A DNA stretch of 7,371 bases, taken from the NCBI GenBank assembly GCA_947474905.1, contig CANJKQ010000039.1:1-7371 (forward strand). The letters are read 5' to 3'. Positions 1 through 7,371 of the stretch are shown here, piece after piece. Position 1 is the stretch's first letter, and every line of letters starts with the position of its first letter. The stretch is from Pseudomonadota bacterium (lineage in GTDB: Bacteria > Pseudomonadota > Alphaproteobacteria > Sphingomonadales > Sphingomonadaceae). The position numbers were made by a program, and so were the translations under genes. The notes under the pieces were generated by a model, which was not told the DNA's origin, did no database searches, and worked only from the letters and a program-made list of their open reading frames with translations.

Positions 1-121
1 ACCTTGTTAGAATGTCGGACAGTTTGAGCGTTTGAATCTCGACTGAGAGGAGAGCCCCTGCACCGCGAACTGGTGCGCGATCTGCGCGGGCGTGCCACCC
101 CCCCCTTTTCAGAACACGGTA

Positions 122-149
122 TATTTCGAAGATACGTTGGTATATCGAA
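122..149. promoter_or_regulatory. Paired TATWTCGAA direct repeats, possible regulator site
   Basis: TATTTCGAA at 122-130 and TATATCGAA at 141-149 are direct repeats matching at 8 of 9 positions and starting 19 bp apart, close to two helical turns. They also form an inverted pair TTCGA/TCGAA, because the core TTCGAA is itself palindromic. A third copy lies at 315-323. LysR-type regulators often bind AT-rich dyads upstream of their own gene, so these could be operator half-sites for the adjacent regulator. This is inference from spacing and position; chance occurrence in an AT-rich patch is not excluded. Confidence 0.3.
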
Positions 150-314
150 TCTATATAAGATCATCGGCCAATGAGCGTCTGCAGCCGTCTATTCTAGGGC
201 GAGAATCGGGAGGTCTTGCCTTAGCTGCGGTCGGGGCGCGATGGTCGTGGTAGATGGTGCTTATAGAGCGATGCTCGCAACGAGCGGACGATGGACCGTC
301 GCGAGGCCAGGAAT

Positions 315-323
315 TATTTCGAA
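315..323. promoter_or_regulatory. Third TATTTCGAA copy just before the LysR start
   Basis: This 9-mer is identical to the copy at 122-130 and ends 23 bp before the ATG at 347. A protein bound here would lie over the expected promoter or leader of the regulator gene, which would fit autorepression. Function is inferred only from recurrence and position. Confidence 0.28.
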
Positions 324-346
324 TAGATCTCGGTCGCAATTGACCG

Positions 347-1306
347 ATGCTTGAACTCCGCCAGATCCGGTATTTTCTTGCGGCGGCCGAATATGGCAGC
401 TTCCGAAAGGCGGCCTCGGCCTTGGGAATACAGGAATCAGCGATCAGCCGTCGCGTTCGCGATCTCGAAGACGAACTCGGCGCTTCCCTATTTCAGAGGC
501 ACAACGGCGGCGTCTGCCTGACGTTGGCAGGACAGCAGTTTGTGCGTCGAGCACGCAAAGCACTTCAACAGATCGACTACGGCGCGAAGGATGTGGCCGC
601 CATAGGTCGCTCCGAGCGGGGGCATATCAAGGTCGGAATCTTTTCGTCGCTCGCGTCTGGATTCCTGTCCGATCTGCTGGGAGCCTACGGCAAGGAGCAT
701 GCAAGTGTACGGGTCCAATTTTTTGACGGCGATCCTGCGGATCACGTTGCCTCGATCCGGCGACTTCAACTCGATGTGGCTTTTATCACGGGAACCACAC
801 ATTGGTCGGACTGTGAAACAGAGCAACTTTGGTCCGAGCGAGTATTCGCCGTACTTCCCAGCGATCATCCTCTCTCTGAGAAATCGGAGCTTGGCTGGCG
901 TGATCTTATGGACGAGAGATTCATTGTAAGTGACGGTGCCCCTGGATCGGAAATTCACGACTATTTGGTTCAACGCCTCGCCGATCTTGGGCGTCACCCA
1001 GAAATCGATACCCAATACATCGGGAGGGACAATCTCCTGTCGCTTGTGGCGATCGGCCAAGGCGTCACGGTCATGAGCGAGGCCGGGACGGCGGCTCAGT
1101 TTCCGGGAACTGCCTATCGGCAGCTTGCCGGCGAGGTTCTGCCGTTCTGCGCGGTGTGGTCGCCGCGGAATGATAACCCGGCCTGGCGCCGCCTCCTCAG
1201 TCTTGCGCGTTCAATGTCGCGCTCGGCTGCCGCCACAATCATTCAGACGGTTTCGGCAGTTCTTTTGACTTCCTCGCTTTTGCAAATCCCCGATCCGTGG
1301 CTATGA
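347..1306 (+). CDS. LysR-type transcriptional regulator beside the trb operon
   Basis: Probable DNA-binding regulator of the LysR family, acting in the cytoplasm. Residues 3-62 form the winged helix-turn-helix, with the hallmark RQIRYFLAAAEYGSFRKAA start and a recognition helix around residues 28-45 (QESAISRRVRDLE). A linker helix follows, and an effector-binding domain runs from about 92 to 290. The closing motif WSPRNDNPAWRRLL is one I associate with LysR proteins found next to alphaproteobacterial trb clusters. At 319 residues it is slightly longer than the usual 300 or so; the extra tail (about 298-319) is read antisense through the end of the DUF2274 gene. The ATG at 347 gives the normal LysR N-terminus, though no good ribosome site is visible just upstream. 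The gene is convergent with the trb operon. The effector and target promoters are unknown; control of transfer genes is an inference from position. Confidence 0.93.
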   Translation: MLELRQIRYFLAAAEYGSFRKAASALGIQESAISRRVRDLEDELGASLFQRHNGGVCLTLAGQQFVRRARKALQQIDYGAKDVAAIGRSERGHIKVGIFSSLASGFLSDLLGAYGKEHASVRVQFFDGDPADHVASIRRLQLDVAFITGTTHWSDCETEQLWSERVFAVLPSDHPLSEKSELGWRDLMDERFIVSDGAPGSEIHDYLVQRLADLGRHPEIDTQYIGRDNLLSLVAIGQGVTVMSEAGTAAQFPGTAYRQLAGEVLPFCAVWSPRNDNPAWRRLLSLARSMSRSAAATIIQTVSAVLLTSSLLQIPDPWL

Positions 1307-1478
1307 ACCGCTCCAGCATCGGAGCGATGAGACGAACGGGATCGGCCGGCGGTTGCCTCGCTTCGCGGCCGAGAATTTCTGCGTAGGCCGTTAGGTCGCG
1401 ATGCAGGCTTGCCGGTAACTCCACCGTGACCTTCACGGGCTTGTCGTCAACGATCGGTCCCAATTTCAGCTTGGCCAT
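1239..1478 (-). CDS. DUF2274 family small protein, last gene of the trb operon
   Basis: This 79-residue protein belongs to the DUF2274 family (function unknown), which I know from the position directly after trbI in alphaproteobacterial transfer clusters. A short strand (KPVKVTVELP, residues 13-22) is followed by two predicted helices, SLHRDLTAYAEILGRE and DPVRLIAPMLERFIATD, a layout like a ribbon-helix-helix DNA-binding protein. That resemblance is only by eye. The frame is open to an ATG at 1499, but I start at 1478. The family begins MAKLKLGP, the ATG comes one base after the trbI stop, and a GGAGGT lies at 1488-1483. That ribosome site is formed by the last two trbI codons, so translation is probably coupled. 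The 3' end overlaps the opposing LysR gene by 68 bp. Confidence 0.85.
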   Translation of the reverse strand: MAKLKLGPIVDDKPVKVTVELPASLHRDLTAYAEILGREARQPPADPVRLIAPMLERFIATDRGFAKARKSKELPKPSE

Positions 1479-1479
1479 C

Positions 1480-2732
1480 TCAACCTCCGTAGGGTTCAAG
1501 CACGAGATCGCGCGTGACGATGACGCGAACCGGGAATCCCGGTCGGATGGTGAGCGTCGGGGCGATGTTGAGCTGGCGCTGCACGATTTGCTGGCCGGTC
1601 TGATTGATGCTGTCGGATGCGCCGCGGCGCAGGGCGCGCACGATGTCGTTCTCCTGACCGGATGATCCGGCCTCGGCGCCGATGCTCAGGATCGTTGAGA
1701 GCGCAGCGGCCTTGAACAAATCACCCCAGTGATAGTCGACACCATCCTCGAGGCCGGCATAGCCCTCCGCGTCTGCACCAGGCTGACGCTCAAGCACTAT
1801 GGAGCGGCCATTGGGGAAGATGAGCCGGTTCCAGACGAGGAGGATGCGGCGCTGACCGAAGCCGACGCCGCTATCATACTGCCCGATGACGCGCGTGCCC
1901 TGGGGCACGAGCAGGATCTTGCCGGTCGGGCTATCATAGATGTTCTCCGTCACCTGCGCGGTGATCTGACCTGGCAGATCTGAGCGGATGCCGGTGATGA
2001 GGGCGGCTGCGATCACGGCGCCGGCCTGCAGGACATTCTTCGACGCCGGCGCCGCCACGCGATCCGGCGAGACAGTGCGCTTGTCGGGGGCCCGGTTGAG
2101 GAAGGCGAGTTGGCGGTCCTGCGCCGAGGGCGTCGCCGGCTGCGGCGCCAGGCCGAGGCTGGCGAGATCGGCCGGCGGCGTGGCGATCGTAGTAGGCTGT
2201 GCCGAGGCTGCAGCACTGGCGGGCCGAGTCTCGGTCGAGGCGAACAGCCGCGCGGTCCGCGCCGCCTCCAGCTCTTGCGCCCGGCGCTGTTCCTCCGGGC
2301 TTGGCCCCACAGGGCCTGTCGTCGGCGTGCCGATCGTCGGCACGGCGGCGCCATTCTGCGCATTGAGGATAGGTCGGCCGAGGTCGCCGGGCAGCGGCGG
2401 CCCGAGCTTCGGGACGCCGGAATAATCCTTCGGCAGTCCAGACAGTCCGTCCGGTGTCGAGCGGTTGTCCGTCGAGTACAGCTCCTGGCCCTGGCCTCCG
2501 TGACGGGTCTGGAGCGCGTAGATCAGTGCCCCGCCAACCCCGAGGCTCGCGGCGAGACCCAGACCAGCCAGCACCTTTCGGGACAGGCGGGTCACACGCG
2601 GCGGATCGGCGCGCAGCCGCATCGTCGCGGCGGGCTCGCCGGTCAGCGGCCGAGGCTCGTCTTCGGCCGGCTGAGGCTGGGGCGTCGAACCCTGCGACGG
2701 TCCCTCTTCCTTTTCGGGATCGCGTTCGTCGC

Positions 2733-2736
<4 letters not shown>
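1480..2736 (-). CDS. trbI: Conjugal transfer protein TrbI (VirB10-like)
   Basis: TrbI is the VirB10-type scaffold that spans the cell envelope and links inner-membrane energy to the outer-membrane channel of the mating apparatus. The 418 residues show a charged, Pro-rich cytoplasmic N-terminus (1-52), one membrane helix (about 55-75), and a long Pro/Ala/Gly-rich periplasmic linker (about 90-230). The conserved VirB10/TrbI domain (about 231-412) has the motifs LVPQGTRVIGQYDSG and NRLIFPNGRSIVL and ends with IRPGFPVRVIVTRDL. Length and order fit the family. The start is a GTG whose GTGA overlaps the trbG stop by 4 bp, with GGGAGG eight bases upstream. The stop is one base before the DUF2274 ATG. 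Confidence 0.95.
1483..1488 (-). promoter_or_regulatory. Ribosome binding site of the DUF2274 gene
   Basis: GGAGGT on the minus strand, four bases before the ATG at 1478. It is made of the final two glycine codons of trbI. It cannot serve the upstream ATG at 1499, so it decides the start. Confidence 0.7.
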
Positions 2737-3781
<1,045 letters not shown>

Positions 3782-3785
<4 letters not shown>

Positions 3786-4465
3786 TGTCCAAGCTCCTTC
3801 GACCAGTTGATGGCGTTGATGTAGATTCCGAGAGGATTCTTCCGCAGCGTGTCGGCGTCACGAGGGGGCTGCACGACAACAGTGAGGATGGCGGACCAGC
3901 GCTCGGTGGAAGCCAGCGAGCCATCCTGATAGCGGCGCTCGATCCAAGCGATGCGGAAGCTCGATGGCGAAGCGCGGATGACCGACGACACCTCGATCGC
4001 GATCTGCTGCTTGCCGACCTTGATGAAGGGGTCGTTGGCGCGGGCATAGTCGTTGAGCGCGAGCGCGCCGCCCTGCGTGGTGAAGTCGTAGGCGCGCAGC
4101 CAGTTCTGCCGCACGATGATGGCGTCGGACGGGATCGATCGAACCTGTTCGATGAAGCGTGCGAGGTAGAAGGCGATTTGCGGGTCGTTCGGCTGATAGT
4201 CGGCGGTCGCCGGCGCGATCGCCTGCGCCTGGCCGAGCCGGTCGACCTGCACCACCCAGGGCACGATCGAGCCGTTGGCGGACTGCCAGACCAGCGCGGC
4301 CGAAAGCCCGCCCGCGAGCGCCAATGAACCGAAGGCCATGTAGCGCCAGTTGCTGGCCTGCACGCGGGCGGAGCCGATCCGATCGTCCCAGACCTGCGCG
4401 GCGCGCTGATAGGGCGTCTCGGGCTGCGGGGCTTTGCCGTAATGAGTGGATGGTCGTTTGAACAT
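3782..4465 (-). CDS. trbF: Conjugal transfer protein TrbF (VirB8-like)
   Basis: TrbF is the VirB8-type bitopic inner-membrane protein that nucleates assembly of the transfer channel. The 227 residues contain a cytoplasmic tail with the TrbF-type start FKRPSTHYGKAPQPETPYQ, a single membrane helix (about 42-61), then a periplasmic VirB8-like domain. The latter ends with the family motif NPLGIYINAINWSKEL (210-225). Length matches typical TrbF. The ATG lies two bases after the trbL stop. The ribosome site is weak (GGAAAG nine bases upstream), which suggests coupling to trbL. The stop overlaps the trbG start by 4 bp. Confidence 0.95.
3794..3799 (-). promoter_or_regulatory. Ribosome binding site of trbG
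   Basis: AAGGAG on the minus strand, eight bases before the ATG at 3785 and inside the end of trbF. It confirms that the long leader of TrbG is translated. Confidence 0.65.
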
Positions 4466-4467
4466 GG

Positions 4468-5823
4468 TTAGTCGCTTTCCGAAAGGTTGACGGAGGAGCC
4501 GCCGCCATGGCTGTCACCGCTGCGCACGGCGTGGGCGGCCGCGGAGACGCCGTGGGATATTTGCTGCGAGCGTTTCATGCGCTTCGCCCAGGCTGGCGGG
4601 CCGTCGCTGGCAGAGGACGCGGCTCCCGGAGATGCGGGTTCCGCGGCGGTTGCCGTCGCAGCACCGGATGCGCTCGTGGCGATCTCCGTCGCGGCCTGAC
4701 CACCGGCCTGATAGCTCTGCTTCAGGCTGTCGGCGGCACGACCGGCTGCGCGCTTCAACGGTGAGACGGCCGCCTTTGCGCCGGTGGTGGCAACATTGCC
4801 GACGCCCGACGCTACGCCGGATGCACCCGACTGTCCGGTTGCACCGAGGCTGTAGGCGGTGGAGGCTCCGCCGGCGAGGGTTGCGCCTCCACGCGCAGCG
4901 GCGGCCGCGCCACCAGCAAGAGCAGCGCCACCCGACACGACTACGCCGGTGGCGGCCGCGCCTGCTGCGACAACGCCGCCAGCGGCAAGACCAGTGCCAA
5001 TGGCCGCGCCTGCGCCGAGTTGCGGGCCACCGGAGATGAGACCATTGGCGATGCCGGGACCGAAGATGCCGAGGCCGAGCAGCGACAGCGCGGCGAGCAC
5101 GATCGCCATGGCATCGTCGATCGACGGCGTGTTGCCGCCGAAGCCCGAGGTGAACTCGGCGAACAACGTTGAGCCGATGCCGATGATGACCGCGAGCACC
5201 AGCACCTTAATGCCGGAGGAGATGACGTTGCCCAGCACGCGCTCGGCCATGAACGCGGATTTACCGAACAGGCCGAAGGGAATGAGGACGAAGCCGGCGA
5301 GCGTCGTCAGCTTGAACTCGATCAAGGTGATGAAGAGCTGGATCGCGAGAATGAAGAACGCCAGCAGCACCAGCGCCCAGGCGAAAAACATGCAGGCGAT
5401 CTGGATGAAATTCTCGAAGAACGACCAGTAGCCCATCAGGTTGGAGATGGAGTCGAGCAGCGGGCGGCCAGCATCGAGACCGGTCTGCGCCACCTTGCCG
5501 GGCCGCATGAGATCGCTGACGGCGAAGCCGGTGCCCGAAGCCTTCAGGCCGAGGCCCGCGAAGCTCTCGAAGACGATGCGGGCGAGATTGTTCCAGTTGG
5601 AGATCAGGTAGGCGAAGACACCGACGAAGAGCGTCTTCTTCACCAGCTTTGCCATGATGTCGTCGTCGGCGCCCCAGGACCAGAAGAGCGCGGCGAGTGT
5701 GACGTCGATGACGATCAAGGTGGTGGCGATGAAACCGACTTCGCCGCCGAGCAGGCCGAATCCACCGTCGATGTAGCGGGTGAAGACCTCGAGGAAATGG
5801 TCGATGACGCCGGTGCCGCCCAT
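4468..5823 (-). CDS. trbL: Conjugal transfer protein TrbL (VirB6-like channel)
   Basis: TrbL is the polytopic VirB6-type inner-membrane protein thought to form part of the DNA translocation path. With the start at 5823 it has 451 residues. Hydrophobic segments are at about 29-50, 62-84, 139-168, 172-187, 203-222 and 238-262. A long Gly/Ala-rich stretch follows (about 265-345), then a soluble tail closing with a family-type motif, WAKRMKRSQ, HGVSAAAHAVRSGDSHGGGSS. The frame is open upstream to an ATG at 5880, but the family begins MGGTGVIDHFLEVF. A GGAGGT lies eight bases before the ATG at 5823, which comes one base after the trbK-alt stop. The longer start would add 19 residues and run back over trbK-alt. 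Confidence 0.93.
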   Translation of the reverse strand: MGGTGVIDHFLEVFTRYIDGGFGLLGGEVGFIATTLIVIDVTLAALFWSWGADDDIMAKLVKKTLFVGVFAYLISNWNNLARIVFESFAGLGLKASGTGFAVSDLMRPGKVAQTGLDAGRPLLDSISNLMGYWSFFENFIQIACMFFAWALVLLAFFILAIQLFITLIEFKLTTLAGFVLIPFGLFGKSAFMAERVLGNVISSGIKVLVLAVIIGIGSTLFAEFTSGFGGNTPSIDDAMAIVLAALSLLGLGIFGPGIANGLISGGPQLGAGAAIGTGLAAGGVVAAGAAATGVVVSGGAALAGGAAAAARGGATLAGGASTAYSLGATGQSGASGVASGVGNVATTGAKAAVSPLKRAAGRAADSLKQSYQAGGQAATEIATSASGAATATAAEPASPGAASSASDGPPAWAKRMKRSQQISHGVSAAAHAVRSGDSHGGGSSVNLSESD

Positions 5824-5824
5824 G

Positions 5825-6181
5825 TCAGCGAACCTCCGGTTGGGCGGGATCGGCCCGCATCGCAGCTCCGGCCGGCGCACTTGGAAACAACGTGGTCGGG
5901 GCGGCTGACGGTGATGAGGATGCCGGGGTGGGTTGCCTGAGGAAGCGGCGCCGGTTCTCCGACCATGCTTTCAGGCAATTCGGATCGCGCGTGCCGGCTT
6001 CGCCGATCTCGGAACAACGAAGCAACTCGGCGGCGAGAGGATCTTGCGCCGTAACTGGATGGCTTTGCGTCGCGAGGGCGTCCGGCGAAACGTCCTTGCG
6101 CTTCATCTCGATCGCGGTCGCCGTGATGGCGACCGCGACGAAGACGATGGCGCCGACGCGCGCGAGGGTCTTGCCGTCCAT
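5825..6181 (-). CDS. trbK: Entry exclusion-type protein TrbK-alt
   Basis: Small envelope protein of the alternative TrbK family found between trbJ and trbL in alphaproteobacterial clusters; named for a presumed role in entry exclusion (blocking transfer into cells that already hold the element). The 118 residues show MDGKTLARVG, one membrane helix (about 8-25), and a periplasmic part. The latter holds the motif LLRCSEIG then DPNCLKAWSENRRRF, with Cys56 and Cys69 perhaps forming a disulfide, and a Pro/Ala/Ser-rich tail. Unlike the classical RP4 TrbK it has no lipobox. The frame is open to 6223, but that start would overlap trbJ. GAGG lies eight bases before the ATG at 6181, with a second ATG immediately upstream at 6184 as the alternative. 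Function is by family and position only. Confidence 0.82.
   Translation of the reverse strand: MDGKTLARVGAIVFVAVAITATAIEMKRKDVSPDALATQSHPVTAQDPLAAELLRCSEIGEAGTRDPNCLKAWSENRRRFLRQPTPASSSPSAAPTTLFPSAPAGAAMRADPAQPEVR
5832..5837 (-). promoter_or_regulatory. Ribosome binding site that sets the trbL start
   Basis: GGAGGT on the minus strand, eight bases before the ATG at 5823 and inside the last codons of trbK-alt. It favours 5823 over the in-frame ATG at 5880. Confidence 0.7.
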
Positions 6182-6189
6182 CATGGCAG

Positions 6190-6193
6190 CCTC
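6190..6193 (-). promoter_or_regulatory. Short ribosome site of trbK-alt
   Basis: GAGG on the minus strand, overlapping the trbJ stop codon. Its distance is eight bases to the ATG at 6181 and five to the ATG at 6184. Eight is the spacing used by trbJ, trbL, trbG and trbI here, so 6181 is preferred. Confidence 0.45.
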
Positions 6194-6953
6194 AGTTGCC
6201 GCTGTTCGGGAACATGCGGGCATTGCCGGGCTGGTAGCCCGAGCCCGGCGTCAGGAAGCGCCGGCGCTGCTCGCGACCTTGCTCGGCAGCGGCGGCCTGT
6301 TCGGCCGACTGCAAGGCTTGCGCCCGACCATTGGCCGCCACGACCGCAGTGAGATCCGCGAGCTGCTGCGCCTGGAGCGCGAGGAGCTGGTTGCCCGCCT
6401 GGGTCGCCTGCAGCGCGCCGGTCGCGCCCTGGCTCTGGCCGACCAGCGCCGACATCTGCGTGCGGTTGGTGTCGATGTTGCCGACGACGCCCGCCTGCAC
6501 GCGCATGGCGTCCTGCAGGCCGCCGACGGTGTTCTGCCAGCGCGAACGCGCATCGCTGACGAGTTGCTGGTCGGAGGCCGACAGCGAGACGTTCCCGTAT
6601 TTTTGCTGGAACATCCGGTCGATCTGCTGGACGTCGTAGGCGATATTCTGCGCCTGGCTGAGTAGCTGCTGCGTCCGCTGCACGGACTGCTGTAGCTGTT
6701 GCAGCGACGAGTAAGGCAGGCTCGCCAGATTGCGGGCCTGGTTGATCAGCATCTGCGCTTCATTCTGAAGCGAGGTGATCTGGTTGGTGATCTGCTGGAG
6801 TGATCGCGCCGCCGTCAGCACGTTCTGGGCGTAGTTCGATGGATCGAATACGATGATGGCGTGCGCGGGGGTCGCCAGCATGGGCGCGAGCGCGACGGGA
6901 GCGGTCAGCAGCGCGGCAGCAAAACGCGCTGCGCGGGAATTGCGCAGTTTCAT
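6192..6953 (-). CDS. trbJ: Conjugal transfer protein TrbJ (VirB5-like)
   Basis: TrbJ is an exported VirB5-like protein, thought to act in the periplasm or at the pilus during pilus assembly and mating contact. The 253 residues begin with a signal peptide (basic start MKLRNSRAAR, hydrophobic core, likely cleavage after PAHA at residue 32). The mature protein starts with the family motif IVFDPSNYAQNVLTAAR. It is largely helical and Gln-rich, with probable coiled coils at about 45-115 and 180-225. The ATG overlaps the trbE stop (ATGA), and AAGGAG sits eight bases upstream, inside trbE. The stop is ten bases before the preferred trbK-alt start. Confidence 0.95.
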   Translation of the reverse strand: MKLRNSRAARFAAALLTAPVALAPMLATPAHAIIVFDPSNYAQNVLTAARSLQQITNQITSLQNEAQMLINQARNLASLPYSSLQQLQQSVQRTQQLLSQAQNIAYDVQQIDRMFQQKYGNVSLSASDQQLVSDARSRWQNTVGGLQDAMRVQAGVVGNIDTNRTQMSALVGQSQGATGALQATQAGNQLLALQAQQLADLTAVVAANGRAQALQSAEQAAAAEQGREQRRRFLTPGSGYQPGNARMFPNSGN

Positions 6954-7371
6954 TGGGACGTCTCCTTGTTGGTGAGCGTGGGGATGAGATCTGCGGCCCA
7001 GCCGACCTCACGGTGATCGAGCCAGGCGGCGAGGAAGCCGTCGCTGCCGTGTTCTCCGAGGATGCGGGTGATGGCCGCCTGGTCGGTCTTCGACGACGCG
7101 GCGCAGAGCGCGAGCGCGACATCGGACAGGCCGAGCTCGAACAGCCGGTTGCCGCGCCGCGACTGGCAGTAGTAGTCGCGCTTCGGCATCGCCCGCGCGA
7201 TGATCTCGATCTGGCGGTCGTTGAGGCCGAAGCGCCGATAGATCGCCGTGATCTGCGGCTCGATCGCGCGCTCATTCGGCAGCAGAAGCCGGGTCTGGCA
7301 GCTCTCGATGATGGCGGGCGCGATCGCCGAGCCGTCGATGTCCGACAGGCTTTGCGTGGCGAAGATGACGC
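6950..7371 (-). CDS. trbE: TrbE, VirB4-type transfer ATPase (3' end only)
   Basis: TrbE is the VirB4-family ATPase of the inner membrane that energises assembly of the transfer apparatus. Only the last 139 codons lie in the window; the gene continues past the right edge. I translated this part by hand. It starts VIFATQSLSDIDGSAIAP, which contains the ATQS motif of VirB4 ATPases. Then come AIIESCQTRLLLPNERA, YRRFGLNDRQIEII and PKRDYYCQSRRGNRLFELGL, all typical of the TrbE C-terminal domain. The Walker A and B motifs would be to the right of the window. An ATG at 7189 falls inside this domain and is not a gene start. The stop overlaps the trbJ start by 4 bp. Confidence 0.95.
   Translation of the reverse strand, partial: VIFATQSLSDIDGSAIAPAIIESCQTRLLLPNERAIEPQITAIYRRFGLNDRQIEIIARAMPKRDYYCQSRRGNRLFELGLSDVALALCAASSKTDQAAITRILGEHGSDGFLAAWLDHREVGWAADLIPTLTNKETSQ
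6962..6967 (-). promoter_or_regulatory. Ribosome binding site of trbJ
   Basis: AAGGAG on the minus strand, eight bases before the ATG at 6953 and within the last codons of trbE. Confidence 0.6.

Larger units (their letters stand above)
1..346. other. Non-coding region upstream of the LysR gene
   Basis: No gene is recognised here. The only open frames are short, lack a ribosome site and resemble nothing I know; one minus-strand frame runs from an ATG at 164 off the left edge, but its protein looks arbitrary. The region contains a run of eight C at 98-105, a small inverted repeat GCACC/GGTGC at 60-64 and 72-76, and an AT-rich patch around 121-165 (22 G or C in 60 bases at 121-180 by hand count). 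That contrasts with the trb genes (46 of 60 at 2041-2100). It presumably carries the LysR promoter and operator. No convincing -35/-10 pair could be assigned on either strand, and no terminator or attachment site was seen. Confidence 0.6.

Noticed and set aside
1..164. Minus-strand open frame from an ATG at 164 running off the left edge
   Set aside because: The reading resembles no known protein and crosses an AT-rich patch and a C8 run. It is too short to support, although the left side is unseen.
151..339. Minus-strand open frame of 62 codons upstream of LysR
   Set aside because: The product is Arg/Ser/Pro-rich without motif, and no ribosome site precedes it.
488..1060. Minus-strand open frame of 190 codons inside the LysR gene
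   Set aside because: No recognisable domain or ribosome site; it is the antisense shadow of the LysR effector-binding domain.
1309..1326. Inverted repeat CGCTCC/GGAGCG just after the LysR stop, as a terminator
   Set aside because: The stem is only 6 bp, has no T-run on the plus strand, and lies within DUF2274 codons, so termination cannot be supported.
5821..5880. Extended trbL start at 5880
   Set aside because: It adds 19 residues with no family resemblance and overlaps the trbK-alt 3' end. The ATG at 5823 has a strong ribosome site and the family N-terminus.
5892..6665. Plus-strand open frame opposite trbJ and trbK-alt
   Set aside because: It is antisense to well-recognised genes, has no ribosome site and gives a low-complexity Arg/Leu/Ala product.
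6950..7189. A separate 79-residue gene starting at 7189
   Set aside because: The frame continues upstream to the window edge with clear TrbE motifs such as ATQS, so it is the end of trbE.

Overview
The window is the distal half of a conjugation gene cluster of the P-type (RP4/Ti Trb) type IV secretion class, plus one LysR-type regulator that faces it. The trb genes are on the minus strand and GC-rich. The whole set of family variants seen here (TrbE-J-TrbK-alt-L-F-G-I followed by a DUF2274 protein, with a nearby LysR gene) is the arrangement I know from integrative conjugative elements and plasmids of Alphaproteobacteria such as sphingomonads and Rhizobiales. The genus cannot be fixed from the sequence. 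No integrase, att site, tRNA or origin is visible, so whether this is a chromosomal element or a plasmid is open.

Layout by position. 1-346: no recognisable gene; it holds a C8 run, an AT-rich patch (about 121-165) and three copies of a TATWTCGAA motif, the last 24 bp before the LysR start codon. 347-1306 (+): LysR-type regulator. Its last codons overlap tail-to-tail with the minus-strand operon. 1239-7371 (-), read right to left: 3' end of trbE (VirB4-type ATPase, cut by the window edge), trbJ (VirB5-like), trbK-alt (entry exclusion type), trbL (VirB6-like), trbF (VirB8-like), trbG (VirB9-like lipoprotein), trbI (VirB10-like) and a 79-residue DUF2274 protein.

The eight minus-strand genes form one tightly packed unit. 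Every junction is a 4-bp stop/start overlap or a gap of 1 to 10 bp, and most start codons sit 8 nt from a purine-rich ribosome site buried in the preceding gene. TrbE powers substrate and pilus subunit movement at the inner membrane. TrbL and TrbF are inner-membrane channel parts. TrbG and TrbI build the envelope-spanning core, TrbJ is a periplasmic pilus or assembly factor, and TrbK-alt is thought to block redundant entry. The upstream genes expected for this system (traG/virD4, trbB, trbC, trbD) would lie to the right of the window.

I see no wholly new system. The points most worth a second look are the LysR gene with its possible operator repeats and its antisense overlap with the operon end, and an apparent 48-bp in-frame repeat that lengthens the TrbG signal peptide. 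Three gene starts (DUF2274, trbL, trbK-alt) are placed inside longer open frames on the basis of ribosome sites and family N-termini.
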